This document shows, piece after piece, positions 1 through 10,093 of a DNA stretch of 64,000 nucleotides. Where the stretch lies: assembly GCA_000955795.1 (NCBI GenBank), contig JYOB01000010.1, positions 604,590-668,589 on the forward strand. Direction: 5' to 3'. The notes under the pieces are model-generated. The model saw nothing but the letters and a program-made list of their open reading frames with translations. It was not told where the DNA came from and did no database searches. The DNA comes from Burkholderiaceae bacterium 26. GTDB lineage: Bacteria > Pseudomonadota > Gammaproteobacteria > Burkholderiales > Burkholderiaceae. How positions within the stretch are numbered: the stretch's first letter is position 1; each line of letters begins with the position of its first letter. The position numbers and the translations under genes are program-made.

Positions 1-311
1 ATCGCCGAAGCCTGGTTGCCAACGGATTCATGTCGCAGCGCCAAACTCACATCTTCGCCCTTGAGCCAGATGTGATCTGCCTTGAAGCGCACATCGAGTT
101 TCCGTGCGACACGCACGAGGCTCTCAACGTCGTGGTCGTCGATGTTCTCGCGCATGCTGGCGAGCGCCACCAACCGGTACAGCGAGCCGCTATCGAGCAG
201 GTGGAAACCGAGCAGATCAGCGATCTGGTGAGCGACCGTGCCCTTGCCAGATGCGGTCGGACCGTCGATGGTGATGACCGGATACGGCGTGGAAGCAGCG
301 GTGTTGGACAT
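1..311 (-). CDS. cmk: Cytidylate kinase, 3' end outside window (partial)
   Basis: Cytidylate kinase phosphorylates CMP and dCMP with ATP in the cytoplasm, feeding nucleotide synthesis. Reading the minus strand from an ATG at 311 gives [20 protein letters not shown] followed by SGKGTVA, the family's P-loop (GPTASGKGT), then the LLDSGSLYR segment that lines the CMP site. About 103 codons are inside the window and the rest lies to the left. It follows aroA by 26 bp on the same strand, the usual aroA-cmk order in Burkholderiales, so it is probably cotranscribed with the aromatic amino acid genes. Identification is firm; only the C-terminal half is missing. Confidence 0.93.
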   Translation of the reverse strand, partial: MSNTAASTPYPVITIDGPTASGKGTVAHQIADLLGFHLLDSGSLYRLVALASMRENIDDHDVESLVRVARKLDVRFKADHIWLKGEDVSLALRHESVGNQASA

Positions 312-337
312 GATGAACTCAGGCAGTTAATTGCGAT

Positions 338-1642
338 TCAAGCGGTGATGCCGCCGAACGCCGTGAAGTATTCTGGGAACGTCTTGGCTACGCAGCGCGG
401 GTCATTGATACGCACGGGCACCGGGCCGAACGCCGCCAGCGAAAAAGCCATTGCCATTCGGTGGTCATCGTAGGTGTCGATGCCGCCGGCCGGCGGGGTC
501 CATTGCGACGGAGGGGTCACTCGAATGTAGTCGGGGCCTTCCTCTACCTCGGCGCCAAGCTTGCGCAATTCGGTAGCCATGGCGCTCAGCCGGTCGGTCT
601 CCTTGACGCGCCAGCTCGCAATGTTGGTCAGCGTGGTCGTGCCGTCGGCAAACAGCGCGGCCACCGCCAGCGTCATTGCCGCATCCGGAACGTGATTGCA
701 ATCCAGCTCGACGGCGTGCAGCTTGCCGTCGTCGCGCTCGACGCCGCGCACTTCGATCCAGTTGCCGCCAGCCATGACGTTGGCGCCCATGCGGTTAAGC
801 GCGTCGGCAAAGCGGACATCGCCCTGGATGCTGGACATGCCCACCCCCTCCACACGCACCGGCCCACCACCAAGCGCGCCGGCGGCCAGGAAGTACGACG
901 CGGACGAAGCATCGCCTTCCACAAAAATCTCCCCGGGCGCCTTGTAGGCAACGCCGGTCGGCACGCTGAACGACGCCCAGCCGTCGCGCGCAACCTGCAC
1001 GCCGAAGCGCGCCATCAGGTTCAGCGTGATTTCGATGTAAGGCTTGGAAATCAACTCGCCAACCACTTCGATGGTGACATTGCCGGCAGACTCGACCAGC
1101 GGCAGTGCCATCAGCAAAGCCGTCAGGAACTGACTCGACACATCGCCGCGCACGCGGATCGGCGCGTCGATCTTGACCGGCGCCGCGTGGATCGCCAGCG
1201 GCGGATAGCCAGCGTTGCCCGTGTAGTCGATGCTCGCGCCAACTTGGCGCAAGCCGTCGACCAAGTCCCCAATCGGCCGCTCGTGCATGCGCGGCACGCC
1301 GTGCAGCGTGTACTCGCCGCCTTGCAGCGCCAGCGCGGCCGTCAGCGGGCGGATGGCTGTGCCGGCGTTGCCCATGAACAGATCAGCCGACTTATTCGGA
1401 AAGCGGCCGCCAGTGCCGATGACACGGTACGCGTTGTCGCCCAGGCCTTCGACCGAGACGCCCAGCTTGCCAAGCGCATCGAGCATGACGCGCGTGTCGT
1501 CAGAGTCGAGCAGGTCGCGCACCACGGTCTCGCCTTGGGCGAGCGCCGCGAGCAGCAGCACACGGTTGGAGATGCTCTTCGAGCCCGGCAGCTTGATGGT
1601 GCCGCGCGCCGTCTTCAGCGGACCGACGTCCAGATATTCCAT
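338..1642 (-). CDS. aroA: 3-phosphoshikimate 1-carboxyvinyltransferase (EPSP synthase)
   Basis: This enzyme joins PEP to shikimate-3-phosphate, the sixth step of the shikimate pathway, in the cytoplasm. The 434-residue product is of normal length. [10 protein letters not shown] at residues 18-27 supplies the Lys22, Ser23 and Arg27 substrate contacts. [10 protein letters not shown] near residue 95 and RVKETDRL near 345 are the two EPSP synthase signatures. I chose the ATG at 1642 (MEYLDVG) because the open frame upstream runs into the end of tyrA and adds 17 residues not typical of the family. It sits 25 bp after tyrA and 26 bp before cmk in one minus-strand operon. Confidence 0.97.
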   Translation of the reverse strand: MEYLDVGPLKTARGTIKLPGSKSISNRVLLLAALAQGETVVRDLLDSDDTRVMLDALGKLGVSVEGLGDNAYRVIGTGGRFPNKSADLFMGNAGTAIRPLTAALALQGGEYTLHGVPRMHERPIGDLVDGLRQVGASIDYTGNAGYPPLAIHAAPVKIDAPIRVRGDVSSQFLTALLMALPLVESAGNVTIEVVGELISKPYIEITLNLMARFGVQVARDGWASFSVPTGVAYKAPGEIFVEGDASSASYFLAAGALGGGPVRVEGVGMSSIQGDVRFADALNRMGANVMAGGNWIEVRGVERDDGKLHAVELDCNHVPDAAMTLAVAALFADGTTTLTNIASWRVKETDRLSAMATELRKLGAEVEEGPDYIRVTPPSQWTPPAGGIDTYDDHRMAMAFSLAAFGPVPVRINDPRCVAKTFPEYFTAFGGITA

Positions 1643-1667
1643 GAATCCACTCAGTTCAAAACAAACG

Positions 1668-2576
1668 TTATTCAGGTTGTGCGCCGGTGGCATTTCCCGG
1701 CGCTACACGTTGCGGCCACGCCAAGCGCGCTTCGCTGGCACGGCGGAACACGCGCTCGAGCGCGGCGCCGTCGCGCTCCGCAATCATCGCCTTCAGACGC
1801 CCGATCACGGCTTCGTACGTTGTAAGTTCACGCAGCAGCGCATCGCGATTCGACAGGCAGATGTCACGCCACATCTCGGGCGATGATGCGGCGATGCGAG
1901 TGAAATCGCGGAAGCCGCCACCGGCAAAATCGAGCTTGAGCGCACCGTCTTCGGCATTGATGATCTGCGCGACCAGCGCGTACGACAGCACGTGCGGCAA
2001 GTGGCTGACGGCGGCGAACACGGCGTCGTGCTGCACGGCCGACATGATGTGGCAATACGCTCCCGCCGCCTCCCACATCGCCTGCACACGCGCAACGTCG
2101 CTGCGGCGATTTTCCTGCAGGGGGCAAAGCACGGTCTTTTTGCCGACATAGAGATCGGGCAGCGCAGCCTCCACGCCGTTCAGTTCGCGGCCGGCAATCG
2201 GGTGGGCCGGAACGAACTGGCTGACCTGATCGCCCAGCGCCGTCTTGGCGGCCATGATGACGTCGGACTTGGTGCTGCCGGCATCCGTGACAATGGTGTC
2301 CGGGCCCAGATGCGGCTGCATGGCGAGCAGCAACGGCAGCGTCTGCGCGACGGGCGCGCACAGCACGACCATGTCAGCGCCACGCACGGCCTCTTCCATC
2401 GGCAAGGCTTCGTCGATCACGCCCAGACGGATCGCCGCCTCAAGCGACGCGGCAGATCGCCCGACGCCCACGACATGCCCGACCACCCCCGCACGACGCA
2501 AGCCCAGCGCCAGCGAACCGCCAATCAGGCCGACGCCGACAATCACCAACCGGGAACTGGAAAAAGAAGAGGCCAC
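1668..2576 (-). CDS. tyrA: Prephenate dehydrogenase
   Basis: The enzyme oxidatively decarboxylates prephenate to 4-hydroxyphenylpyruvate, the committed step to tyrosine. The 302-residue product opens with a Rossmann fold whose glycine loop GVGLIGG spans residues 14-20. The downstream segment AHPIAGRE carries the histidine that family members use in catalysis, and [13 protein letters not shown] is characteristic of the helical dimerisation domain. It is a stand-alone dehydrogenase, with no chorismate mutase fusion and no obvious ACT domain. The only suitable start is a GTG at 2576. It lies between hisC and aroA on the same strand, 96 bp after hisC. Confidence 0.95.
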   Translation of the reverse strand: MASSFSSSRLVIVGVGLIGGSLALGLRRAGVVGHVVGVGRSAASLEAAIRLGVIDEALPMEEAVRGADMVVLCAPVAQTLPLLLAMQPHLGPDTIVTDAGSTKSDVIMAAKTALGDQVSQFVPAHPIAGRELNGVEAALPDLYVGKKTVLCPLQENRRSDVARVQAMWEAAGAYCHIMSAVQHDAVFAAVSHLPHVLSYALVAQIINAEDGALKLDFAGGGFRDFTRIAASSPEMWRDICLSNRDALLRELTTYEAVIGRLKAMIAERDGAALERVFRRASEARLAWPQRVAPGNATGAQPE

Positions 2577-2672
2577 AACACCGCCCTGCCAGAAAAAAGC
2601 AAAGCGGCATTGTAGCCCGATGTGCGCAGCGCCCGAGCCTGATACGGGGCGCTGCAGCGGTTGCGGTAGAAG

Positions 2673-3797
2673 TTACGCCGCGGCCTTTTCCTGCGCCAGC
2701 GCCTCTTCCAGTGCATCGATGAATGTGGCGTTTTCTTCCGGCAAGCCGATGCTGATGCGCAGCCACTGCGGCAAGCCGTAGTTGCCGACCGGACGCACGA
2801 TCACCCCTTGCTTTAGCAACGCAAGGTTCACGCGCGCACCGGCGCCGGCGTCTTCGCCTACGCGCACCAAGACAAAGTTGCCCGAGGACGGCACGTACTG
2901 GAGGCCCAACCGATCAACCGCGTCCGTCAGCTGCACGTAACCGGCAGCGTTCAGTTCAGCCGATTGACACAGGAATTCCGCATCATTGAGCGCCGCCACC
3001 GCAGCCGCCTGCGCCAGGCTGTTGACGTTGAACGGCTGGCGGATGCGGTTGAGCAGATCGGTCAACTGCGGCTGCGCGATGCCATAGCCAACACGCAAGC
3101 CCGCCAGCCCGTAAGCCTTGGAGAACGTCCGCGACACCAGCAGGTTCGGGTACTGGCGCACCCACGCGGTGGAGTCGTACTGCTGCTCGGGCTTGAGGAA
3201 CTCGTTGTACGCCTCGTCCAGCACGACAACGACCGTCGGCGGCACCTTGGCCAGGAACGCCGCAATGTCATCGGCCGACAGGAACGTTCCAGTCGGGTTG
3301 TTCGGGTTGGCGATGTAGATCAGGCGCGTGTCCGACGTAATGGCAGCAGCCATCGCATCAAGGTCATGGCCGTAATCGCGAGCCGGTACCTCGATGGCGC
3401 GCGCACCAACCTCCTGCGCCGCGAGTGCGTACACGGCAAACGAATGCTGCGCATAAATTACAGCCTGCCCCGGCGATACCAGCGCGCGAGCCGCCAGTTC
3501 GAGGATGTCATTGCTACCGTTGCCGAGCGTGATCCATGCTTCCGGCACGCCAAACTTCGCATGCAGCGCCGCCTTCAGGCTGAAGCCGTTGGCGTCCGGA
3601 TAACGCGCCAGTTCATCAATGGCCGAGGCCATCGCGTTCTTGGCCGACTGCGGCATGCCCAACGGGTTTTCGTTGGACGCCAGCTTGACGATGCGCGCGG
3701 CATCCAGACCAAACTCGCGTGCCACTTCGGAAATCGGCTTGCCAGCCACATAAGGGGCGATGGCGCGGACATACTCGGGGCCGAACTGCAAAGACAT
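2673..3797 (-). CDS. hisC: Histidinol-phosphate aminotransferase
   Basis: A class I/II PLP aminotransferase acting on histidinol phosphate; in this operon context the HisC2-type enzyme may also transaminate prephenate or aromatic keto acids (inference from neighbours). The 374-residue protein shows NPNNPTG at 164-170, the PLP-contacting LDEAY with Asp194, and the Schiff-base lysine Lys227 in SRTFSKAYGLAG. The start ATG at 3797 follows a GAGGAG-like ribosome site. It lies 52 bp downstream of pheA, in the middle of the serC-pheA-hisC-tyrA-aroA-cmk series, which explains why a histidine gene is found outside the his operon. Confidence 0.95.
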   Translation of the reverse strand: MSLQFGPEYVRAIAPYVAGKPISEVAREFGLDAARIVKLASNENPLGMPQSAKNAMASAIDELARYPDANGFSLKAALHAKFGVPEAWITLGNGSNDILELAARALVSPGQAVIYAQHSFAVYALAAQEVGARAIEVPARDYGHDLDAMAAAITSDTRLIYIANPNNPTGTFLSADDIAAFLAKVPPTVVVVLDEAYNEFLKPEQQYDSTAWVRQYPNLLVSRTFSKAYGLAGLRVGYGIAQPQLTDLLNRIRQPFNVNSLAQAAAVAALNDAEFLCQSAELNAAGYVQLTDAVDRLGLQYVPSSGNFVLVRVGEDAGAGARVNLALLKQGVIVRPVGNYGLPQWLRISIGLPEENATFIDALEEALAQEKAAA

Positions 3798-3849
3798 GGG
3801 GTGCTCCTCTGTTATCGACGCCTTGCCCGTGCAAAGCGCCTTGAATCCC

Positions 3850-4965
3850 TCAATGTGCCGAGGGATAGGACCCCAACACTTTGAAATACGCCGCGTCGTG
3901 ACGCAGCTTTTCCAGCGCGCGCGCTACCTGCGGGTCACGCTGATGGCCTTCCACATCGACGTAGAAGTAGTATTCCCACGCACCGCTGCGCGCCGGACGA
4001 GACTCGAAGCGACACATTGACACGCCGTTCTCTGCCAACGGCGCCAGCAACTTGTAGACAGCACCGGCCTCGTTCGGCACCGACAGGATCAACGACGTCT
4101 GATCGCGTCCGCTCGGCTCCGTCTCGTAGTTGCCGATCACGACAAAGCGCGTGCGGTTGTGCGGATCGTCTTCCACATTGGCACGCACCACGTGCAGGCC
4201 GTAGCGATTGGCCGCCTGCACGCTTGCCAGCGCGGCGACGGTTTCGTCCTCGCCGGCCATGCGCGCTGCCTCGGCGTTGCTCGACACAGCCTCGCGCGGC
4301 AGATTCGGATAGTTCGTGTTCAACCACCGCTGGCACTGCGCCAGTGCCTGCGCATGCGCGCGCACCACCTTCACCTGCGACATGTCGCCCGTTTTGTGCA
4401 GCAAGTTATGGTGCACGCGCAGCGCGATCTCGCCGCTGATCTTCAGCGACGTCTGCAAGAACAGATCGAGCGTGCGCGACACCACGCCTTCCGTCGAATT
4501 TTCGACCGGCACAACACCACAATCGACCGTGCCGGACTCCGCCGCACGAAACACCTCGTCGATGCTCGGGCACGGCATCGGCTGGATCTCGTGGCCGAAA
4601 TGCGCGATCACCGCCTGCTCCGAGAACGTGCCGGCCGGGCCGAGGTAGCCGATGCGCAGCGCCTGTTCCAGGCCGCGGCAGGCGGACATCACCTCGCGCC
4701 AGATGGCGGCGATGCTCTCGTCGTGCAGGGGCCCTTGATTGCCGGACTGCATCTTGCGGATGACCTGCAGCTCGCGGTCCGGCCGGAACGCCGGTGACGA
4801 ATAGCGCTTCTTCACCTCGCCCACTTCCTGCGCCACCTTGGCGCGGTCGGAGAGCAGCGTAAGCAGCTGGTTGTCGATGGCGTCGATCTGCGTGCGCAAC
4901 GGCGCAAGCTCCGCCGCCAATGCGGCATCCTTGTTTTGCTTCGTATCGTCTGACTGACTGGTCAT
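3850..4965 (-). CDS. pheA: Bifunctional chorismate mutase/prephenate dehydratase (P-protein)
   Basis: It converts chorismate to prephenate and then to phenylpyruvate, the branch to phenylalanine. The 371-residue chain has three parts: an AroQ-type chorismate mutase helix bundle (about 20-105, LAPLRTQIDAIDNQLL), the dehydratase domain (about 105-285, GPAGTFSEQA, VPVENSTEG and HNRTRF), and a C-terminal ACT domain with the ESRP motif that binds phenylalanine for feedback inhibition. I use the ATG at 4965 (MTSQSDD); an in-frame TTG seven codons upstream is the alternative. It lies 87 bp after serC and 52 bp before hisC. Confidence 0.96.
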   Translation of the reverse strand: MTSQSDDTKQNKDAALAAELAPLRTQIDAIDNQLLTLLSDRAKVAQEVGEVKKRYSSPAFRPDRELQVIRKMQSGNQGPLHDESIAAIWREVMSACRGLEQALRIGYLGPAGTFSEQAVIAHFGHEIQPMPCPSIDEVFRAAESGTVDCGVVPVENSTEGVVSRTLDLFLQTSLKISGEIALRVHHNLLHKTGDMSQVKVVRAHAQALAQCQRWLNTNYPNLPREAVSSNAEAARMAGEDETVAALASVQAANRYGLHVVRANVEDDPHNRTRFVVIGNYETEPSGRDQTSLILSVPNEAGAVYKLLAPLAENGVSMCRFESRPARSGAWEYYFYVDVEGHQRDPQVARALEKLRHDAAYFKVLGSYPSAH

Positions 4966-5052
4966 TGTAGGAATCTGGTTCGGCAACGGATTGCCAATTG
5001 CCGCGCGAAGCGGGCGCTTCGCGCAATGTTCTGCCGTGATTGAGTGTCAGCC

Positions 5053-6189
5053 TTACGCAGACACTCTTTCAAACTCACGCATGAAGTCGACCAGCGCCTC
5101 TACGCCTTCCAGCGGCATCGCGTTGTAGATGCTTGCCCGCATGCCGCCCACGGACTTGTGGCCCTTGAGCTGCACCAACCCGCGCTCGCGCGCCTGCGTG
5201 AGGAACGCCTCGTTGCGGGACTCGTCGTTGAGGAAGAACGGCACGTTCATGCGCGACCGGCACGTCGGATGGATTTCGTTGCGGTAGAAGCTGCTGGCGT
5301 CGATAAAGTCGTACAGCATCTTCGACTTGATGATGTTGCGCGTCTCCAGCGCCTCGACCCCACCCTGGCGCTTGATCCACTGGAACACGAGCCCCGCGAT
5401 GTAGATGGCGTAAGTGGGCGGCGTGTTGTACATCGAGCCGTTCTCAGCCACCAGGCGCCAATTGAATGCCGACGGGCACAGCGGGTGTGCATGGCCCAGG
5501 AGGTCCTTGCGGACGATGGCAATCGTCAGGCCGGCAGGGCCGATGTTTTTCTGCGCGCCGCCGTACAGGACCTGATAGCCGCTCCAGTCGATCGGCCGCG
5601 AGAGGATGTGGCTCGACACGTCGGACACCACCACACGCCCGTGCGCCTGACCGACGTCTGGCGTCTCCTGATATTCAACGCCAACAATGGTTTCGTTCGT
5701 GCACAGATGCACGTAGGCCGCGTCCGACGACAGCTTCCAGCTCGATACATCCGGGATCTTGTGGAAGCGCTCGGCCTCGCTGGTGGCAGCGATGTTCACC
5801 TCGCCATACTTGCGCGCTTCTTGCTGCGACTTGACCGACCACGTGCCGGTGACGACGTAGTCAGCCTTCGGTGCATCCGCCGACAGCCGACGCATGAGGT
5901 TCAGCGGCACGATGGCGTTCTCGGCGATGGCGCCGCCTTGCAGGAAGAGGATTTCGTAGTTGTCCGGCACCGCCAGCAACTGCCGCAAATCGCCAAACGC
6001 GGCTGCCAGGATGCTTTCAAATTCACGGCCGCGATGGCTCATTTCCATCACACTCATGCCGCTGCCGTGCCAGGAGACCATCTCCTCTTTCGCCTGTTCC
6101 AGCACCTCGAGCGGCAACACCGCCGGACCTGCCGAAAAGTTGTACACGCGCGCCTGGCTGGCTTGAAGGGCTCGATCCGCTTGGTTCAT
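5053..6189 (-). CDS. serC: Phosphoserine aminotransferase
   Basis: SerC makes 3-phosphoserine from 3-phosphohydroxypyruvate with glutamate and also serves pyridoxine synthesis. The 378-residue class V PLP enzyme starts MNQADRAL and shows FSAGPAVLP near the N-terminus and the PLP lysine in [12 protein letters not shown]. The ORF stays open 31 codons upstream to an ATG at 6282, but that stretch contains a strong hairpin and does not resemble SerC, so the ATG at 6189 is preferred. Its ribosome site is weak. It heads the minus-strand aromatic amino acid cluster. Confidence 0.95.
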   Translation of the reverse strand: MNQADRALQASQARVYNFSAGPAVLPLEVLEQAKEEMVSWHGSGMSVMEMSHRGREFESILAAAFGDLRQLLAVPDNYEILFLQGGAIAENAIVPLNLMRRLSADAPKADYVVTGTWSVKSQQEARKYGEVNIAATSEAERFHKIPDVSSWKLSSDAAYVHLCTNETIVGVEYQETPDVGQAHGRVVVSDVSSHILSRPIDWSGYQVLYGGAQKNIGPAGLTIAIVRKDLLGHAHPLCPSAFNWRLVAENGSMYNTPPTYAIYIAGLVFQWIKRQGGVEALETRNIIKSKMLYDFIDASSFYRNEIHPTCRSRMNVPFFLNDESRNEAFLTQARERGLVQLKGHKSVGGMRASIYNAMPLEGVEALVDFMREFERVSA

Positions 6190-6201
6190 AGGGCGAAGGG
6201 C

Positions 6202-6242
6202 AAAAGAAAAATGGCTGTCTGGGCGCAAACCCAAACAGCCAT
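6202..6242 (-). terminator. Hairpin plus U-run just upstream of serC
   Basis: On the minus strand AATGGCTGTTTGGG pairs almost perfectly with CCCAGACAGCCATT around a 6-nt loop, and is followed by TTTCTTTTG. This is the form of a Rho-independent terminator, and it would end the DUF2059 transcript. It lies only about 15 nt before the serC ATG, so it could also act as an attenuator on serC. Confidence 0.7.
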
Positions 6243-6302
6243 TATCTACCAACTGGCAGCGCGACGGGGATTGCGCCCCCATCGTCCGCCTATGCCGGTT
6301 AA

Positions 6303-6863
6303 TTACTTCGCAGCAGCGGCAACTTCCTTGTCAGCCATGTCGCGCATCTTCTTGCCAACTTGCGGACCGTACTTCTGCATCACGTTGCCCCACACTTCCT
6401 GCATGGCCTTGCCTTGGTTGGCCATGAACTTCTGGCCGCTCGGCGTCTTCAGGAACGTGGTCAAGTCTTTGATTTCCTGGGTCGAGTAGTACTTGCCCAG
6501 CGAGTCATAGTGGGCTTGCAGAGCGTCCTTGCGGAAGGCTTCCGTGTCGAAGTCCTTGCCAGCACCGTCGGTCATGCGCTGCACTGCACCGTTCTTCTTC
6601 AGCTTGTCGACAGCGGCTTGCTTCTGCTTGTCGTTCAGAGTCTTGTTCTCGACCAGTGCCTGCTCCAGCACCAGCGGGGCTTCCTGCTTAGCGCCGTTGG
6701 CCAACACTTCACCCTGACCCTTGATGGCTGCATCGACGTTCATCGTCGTCAGCAGATCTTTGATGGCAGCCGTCTTGTCAGCGTCGCCAGCCTGCGCGAA
6801 CGCAAACAGCGGAGCGAAACCGGCCACCACGATCAGATGTTTGAGTTTGAGACTCTTGTGCAT
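6303..6863 (-). CDS. DUF2059 family secreted protein
   Basis: A 186-residue protein with a cleavable signal peptide ([20 protein letters not shown] then AFAQAGDAD, cleavage near residue 25). The rest is a helical, Lys/Ala-rich domain of the DUF2059 type, with LDSLGKYY-like and [11 protein letters not shown] segments recognisable in that family. Its molecular role is unknown; it is probably periplasmic. It is a single gene between gyrA and serC with its own terminator-like hairpin. A GGGAGCAACA leader precedes the ATG. The family assignment is fairly secure from the C-terminal motif; nothing in the sequence points to a catalytic function. Confidence 0.8.
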   Translation of the reverse strand: MHKSLKLKHLIVVAGFAPLFAFAQAGDADKTAAIKDLLTTMNVDAAIKGQGEVLANGAKQEAPLVLEQALVENKTLNDKQKQAAVDKLKKNGAVQRMTDGAGKDFDTEAFRKDALQAHYDSLGKYYSTQEIKDLTTFLKTPSGQKFMANQGKAMQEVWGNVMQKYGPQVGKKMRDMADKEVAAAAK

Positions 6864-6991
6864 TGTTGCTCCCTTGAGATAAGCGTTGCGTTTAGGCCGG
6901 GCGTGTGACGCAAAAGTTCCAAGCCCTTGCCGCGCACAGGTCCGGCATCATGACAGAACTGCGCCTAACGGCAAGCAAAAGATGTTTCTAA

Positions 6992-9661
6992 TTATGTCTC
7001 GCTGCTGTCATCCGTCTGTGCATCGGCACCGGGGGCGGCATCCGCCGCGTCGGCACCTTCGACACCGTCCGCACCTTCAGCATCGGACTCCATCACACGT
7101 TGCAGCCCCGACAGCTTGTTGCCCTCACCCACCGAGATGAGCGTGACACCCTGAGTGGCGCGCCCCATTTCACGGATCTCGTCCACCCGTGTGCGGATCA
7201 GCACGCCACCCGTCGTGATGAGCATGATCTCGTCTTCCGGTGCCACCAGGGCAGCGGCGACCACCTTACCGTTACGCTCGGAGGTCTGGATGGCGATCAT
7301 GCCCTTCGTGCCGCGGCCATGTCGGGTGTATTCCGAGATCGGCGTGCGCTTACCGTAGCCGTTCTCGGTGGCGGTCAGCACGCTGCCAGTCACCGACTGA
7401 GCACCTTCGCCTTCGGTTTCCGCCGGCGCGACCAGCATCGCAATCACCTGCTGGCCCTCTTCCAGGTTCATACCGCGAACGCCGCGCGCTTGGCGACCCA
7501 TCGGACGCACATCGTTTTCGTCGAAGCGCACCGCCTTGCCGGCGTCTGAGAACAGCATCACGTCGTGCTGGCCATCGGTAATGTCCGCGCCGATCAGGAA
7601 GTCGCCCTCATCAAGATCCACCGCGATGATCCCAGCCTTGCGCGGGTTCGAGAAATCCGTCAGCGCCGTCTTCTTGACTGTCCCCTTGGAGGTCGCCATG
7701 AACACGAAATGCTGCTCATCGAACTGCTTCACCGGCAGGATCACGTTGATCTTCTCGCCCGGTGACAGCGGGAACATATTGACGATCGGACGACCGCGCG
7801 AGTTACGGCTGCCTTGCGGCACCTCCCAGACCTTCAGCCAATACAGACGGCCGCGATTCGAGAAGCACAGGATGTAGTCATGCGTGTTGGCGACAAATAG
7901 CGTGTCGATCCAGTCGTCTTCCTTCGTCGCGGCAGCTTGCTTGCCACGGCCGCCACGCTTCTGGGCACGGTATTCGGAAATCGGCTGGCTCTTCATATAG
8001 CCGCTGTGTGACAACGTCACCACCAGATCTTGCGGCGTAATGAGGTCTTCTGTGTCCAACTCGGTCGCATTGTGCTCGATTTGCGAGCGACGCTCATCGC
8101 CAAATTCCGCGCGGATCGCGGTGAGTTCCTCGACGATGATGGCGGTAATGCGTTCCGGTCGCGCCAGGATGTCCAGCAGATCGGCGATCTGCGCCATCAC
8201 TTCGCGGTATTCCTGAACGATCTTGTCCTGCTCCAGCCCGGTGAGGCGCTGCAGGCGCATCTGCAGAATTTCCTGCGCTTGCGTGTCCGACAGTTTGTAC
8301 AAACCATCGCCTTGCATACCGAATGCAGGCAGCAGACCTTCCGGACGATAGGCGCCACCGCCGCCCGAGGTTTCGCTCTCGGCGCGAACGAGCATGTCGC
8401 GCACGAGGCCCGAATCCCAGCTGCGGTTCATCAGCTCAGCCTTCGCTACCGGCGGAGTCGGAGCGGCTTTGATGATTGCGATGAATTCGTCGATGTTGGC
8501 AAGTGCAACGGCCAGACCTTCCAGAATGTGACCACGCTCGCGCGCCTTGCGCAGATCAAAGACGGTGCGGCGCGTCACCACCTCGCGGCGGTGCAGCAGG
8601 AAGCACTCCAGCATCTGACGCAGGTTCAGCAGACGCGGCTGGCCGTCGACCAGCGCCACCATGTTCATGCCGAACGTGTCCTGCAGCTGCGTATTCTTAT
8701 AGAGGTTGTTGAGCACAACCTCCGGCACTTCACCGCGCTTGAGTTCGATCACCACACGCATGCCGGACTTGTCCGACTCGTCGCGAATGTCGGAAATGCC
8801 TTCGATGCGCTTTTCGGTAACCAGCTCGGCGATACGCTCGAGCAGCGTACGCTTGTTAACTTGGTAGGGCAGTTCATCGACGATGATCGCCTGGCGTTGG
8901 CCCCGGTCGATGTCCTCGAAGTGCGTCTTGGCACGCATCACCACGCGGCCGCGGCCGGTGCGATAGCCTTCACGCACACCCGAAATGCCGTAGATGATGC
9001 CGGCCGTCGGGAAATCCGGCGCCGGGATCAGCTCAATCAGCTCATCGACCGTCGCTTCCGGGTTGCGCAACAAATGCAGGCAGCCATCAACGACTTCATT
9101 CAGGTTGTGCGGCGGAATGTTCGTCGCCATACCCACCGCGATCCCCGACGAACCGTTGATCAGCAGGTTGGGAATGCGGGCTGGCAAAACGGACGGCTCG
9201 GTTTCCGAACCATCGTAGTTCGGCTCGAAATTGACCGTTTCCTTGTCTAGGTCGGCCAGCAATTCGTGGGCGATCTTCGACAGGCGGATTTCGGTGTAAC
9301 GCATCGCCGCGGCGTTGTCGCCGTCGACGGAGCCGAAGTTGCCCTGGCCGTCGACCAGCATGTAGCGCAGGGAGAAGTTCTGCGCCATCCGCACGATGGT
9401 GTCGTATACAGCAGTGTCGCCGTGAGGGTGATACTTACCGATCACATCCCCGACGATACGGGCGGACTTCTTATAGGGGCGATTCCAGTCGTTGTTCAGC
9501 TCGTGCATCGAGTACAACGCACGACGATGCACCGGCTTGAGACCATCCCGCACATCTGGAAGGGCGCGGCCCACGATCACGCTCATGGCGTAAGCGAGGT
9601 ACGAGCTGCGCATTTCTTCTTCGAGCGATACCGGGAGTGTCTCTTTGGCGAATTGATCCAT
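6992..9661 (-). CDS. gyrA: DNA gyrase subunit A
   Basis: The 889-residue catalytic subunit of gyrase, which with GyrB introduces negative supercoils. The start [10 protein letters not shown] at 9661 matches GyrA N-termini; the open frame extends 15 codons further without similarity. The breakage-reunion domain carries the active-site tyrosine in [11 protein letters not shown] (Tyr122). The quinolone-resistance region reads [17 protein letters not shown], so position 83 is Thr (Ser in E. coli) and position 87 is Asp. The C-terminal half is the DNA-wrapping beta-pinwheel with the GyrA box near QKRGGRGK, ending in an acidic tail. It is the first gene of the minus-strand block and is divergent from ompA. 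Confidence 0.98.
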   Translation of the reverse strand: MDQFAKETLPVSLEEEMRSSYLAYAMSVIVGRALPDVRDGLKPVHRRALYSMHELNNDWNRPYKKSARIVGDVIGKYHPHGDTAVYDTIVRMAQNFSLRYMLVDGQGNFGSVDGDNAAAMRYTEIRLSKIAHELLADLDKETVNFEPNYDGSETEPSVLPARIPNLLINGSSGIAVGMATNIPPHNLNEVVDGCLHLLRNPEATVDELIELIPAPDFPTAGIIYGISGVREGYRTGRGRVVMRAKTHFEDIDRGQRQAIIVDELPYQVNKRTLLERIAELVTEKRIEGISDIRDESDKSGMRVVIELKRGEVPEVVLNNLYKNTQLQDTFGMNMVALVDGQPRLLNLRQMLECFLLHRREVVTRRTVFDLRKARERGHILEGLAVALANIDEFIAIIKAAPTPPVAKAELMNRSWDSGLVRDMLVRAESETSGGGGAYRPEGLLPAFGMQGDGLYKLSDTQAQEILQMRLQRLTGLEQDKIVQEYREVMAQIADLLDILARPERITAIIVEELTAIRAEFGDERRSQIEHNATELDTEDLITPQDLVVTLSHSGYMKSQPISEYRAQKRGGRGKQAAATKEDDWIDTLFVANTHDYILCFSNRGRLYWLKVWEVPQGSRNSRGRPIVNMFPLSPGEKINVILPVKQFDEQHFVFMATSKGTVKKTALTDFSNPRKAGIIAVDLDEGDFLIGADITDGQHDVMLFSDAGKAVRFDENDVRPMGRQARGVRGMNLEEGQQVIAMLVAPAETEGEGAQSVTGSVLTATENGYGKRTPISEYTRHGRGTKGMIAIQTSERNGKVVAAALVAPEDEIMLITTGGVLIRTRVDEIREMGRATQGVTLISVGEGNKLSGLQRVMESDAEGADGVEGADAADAAPGADAQTDDSSET

Positions 9662-10093
9662 TGGGCGAACGGTGAGAGGTCCCCTAGTGAGCACAGTGAT
9701 GCCCACAGCGGGACGCTGCGGTTGCGCGAATAACAGAACATTTTACCATGCCGCAAGCCCCCTCCCCCCATACGCGCGAGCGACGCATCGTCAACCCCGG
9801 GCACGTTCCCTGCGAGGGAGGGCAAAACCGGCGAGCCAGTCCCCATAAGGGTTTGCGAGCCATTTCCTGCCTTGTTGCGTACACACCACAAGGCCGTGGC
9901 GCCCTGTTCGAATCGCTTATATTTGCTTTTTAGGAGTGCGTGCTTGTGGCACAATCCCCCAGCGAAGAGGCAGACATTGTTCGAAGTGGAGCCTTCACCA
10001 CACCGAGAATGTTATACTCCGAAGAATGTATGACTTGTTTTCGTCCCATCTGCTCGCAGTCTTCTGCGGTGATCTCATCCTGAGAGGAGAAAT
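9662..10093. other. Intergenic region between divergent gyrA and ompA
   Basis: About 430 bp without a convincing gene; short open frames here overlap in several phases and look like chance. It must hold the gyrA promoter (minus) and the ompA promoter (plus). The right half is visibly A/T-richer, and a clear extended -10 element lies at 10010-10018. Confidence 0.6.
9985..10018 (+). promoter_or_regulatory. Probable ompA promoter
   Basis: TATACT at 10013-10018 is preceded by TG and one base (TGTTATACT), an extended -10 element. The -35 region is weak (GCCTTCACC around 9991). It lies about 75 nt before the ompA start, giving a leader that ends in GAGAGGAGAAAT, a strong ribosome site. Confidence 0.55.

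Noticed and set aside
5044-6489. 481-codon open frame antisense to serC
   Set aside because: Spans serC and the intergenic hairpin; no motif and no ribosome site.
9940-9962. Possible sigma-54 promoter (TGGCAC) upstream of ompA
   Set aside because: TGGCAC is present, but the required TTGCA-like element is missing at the right spacing.
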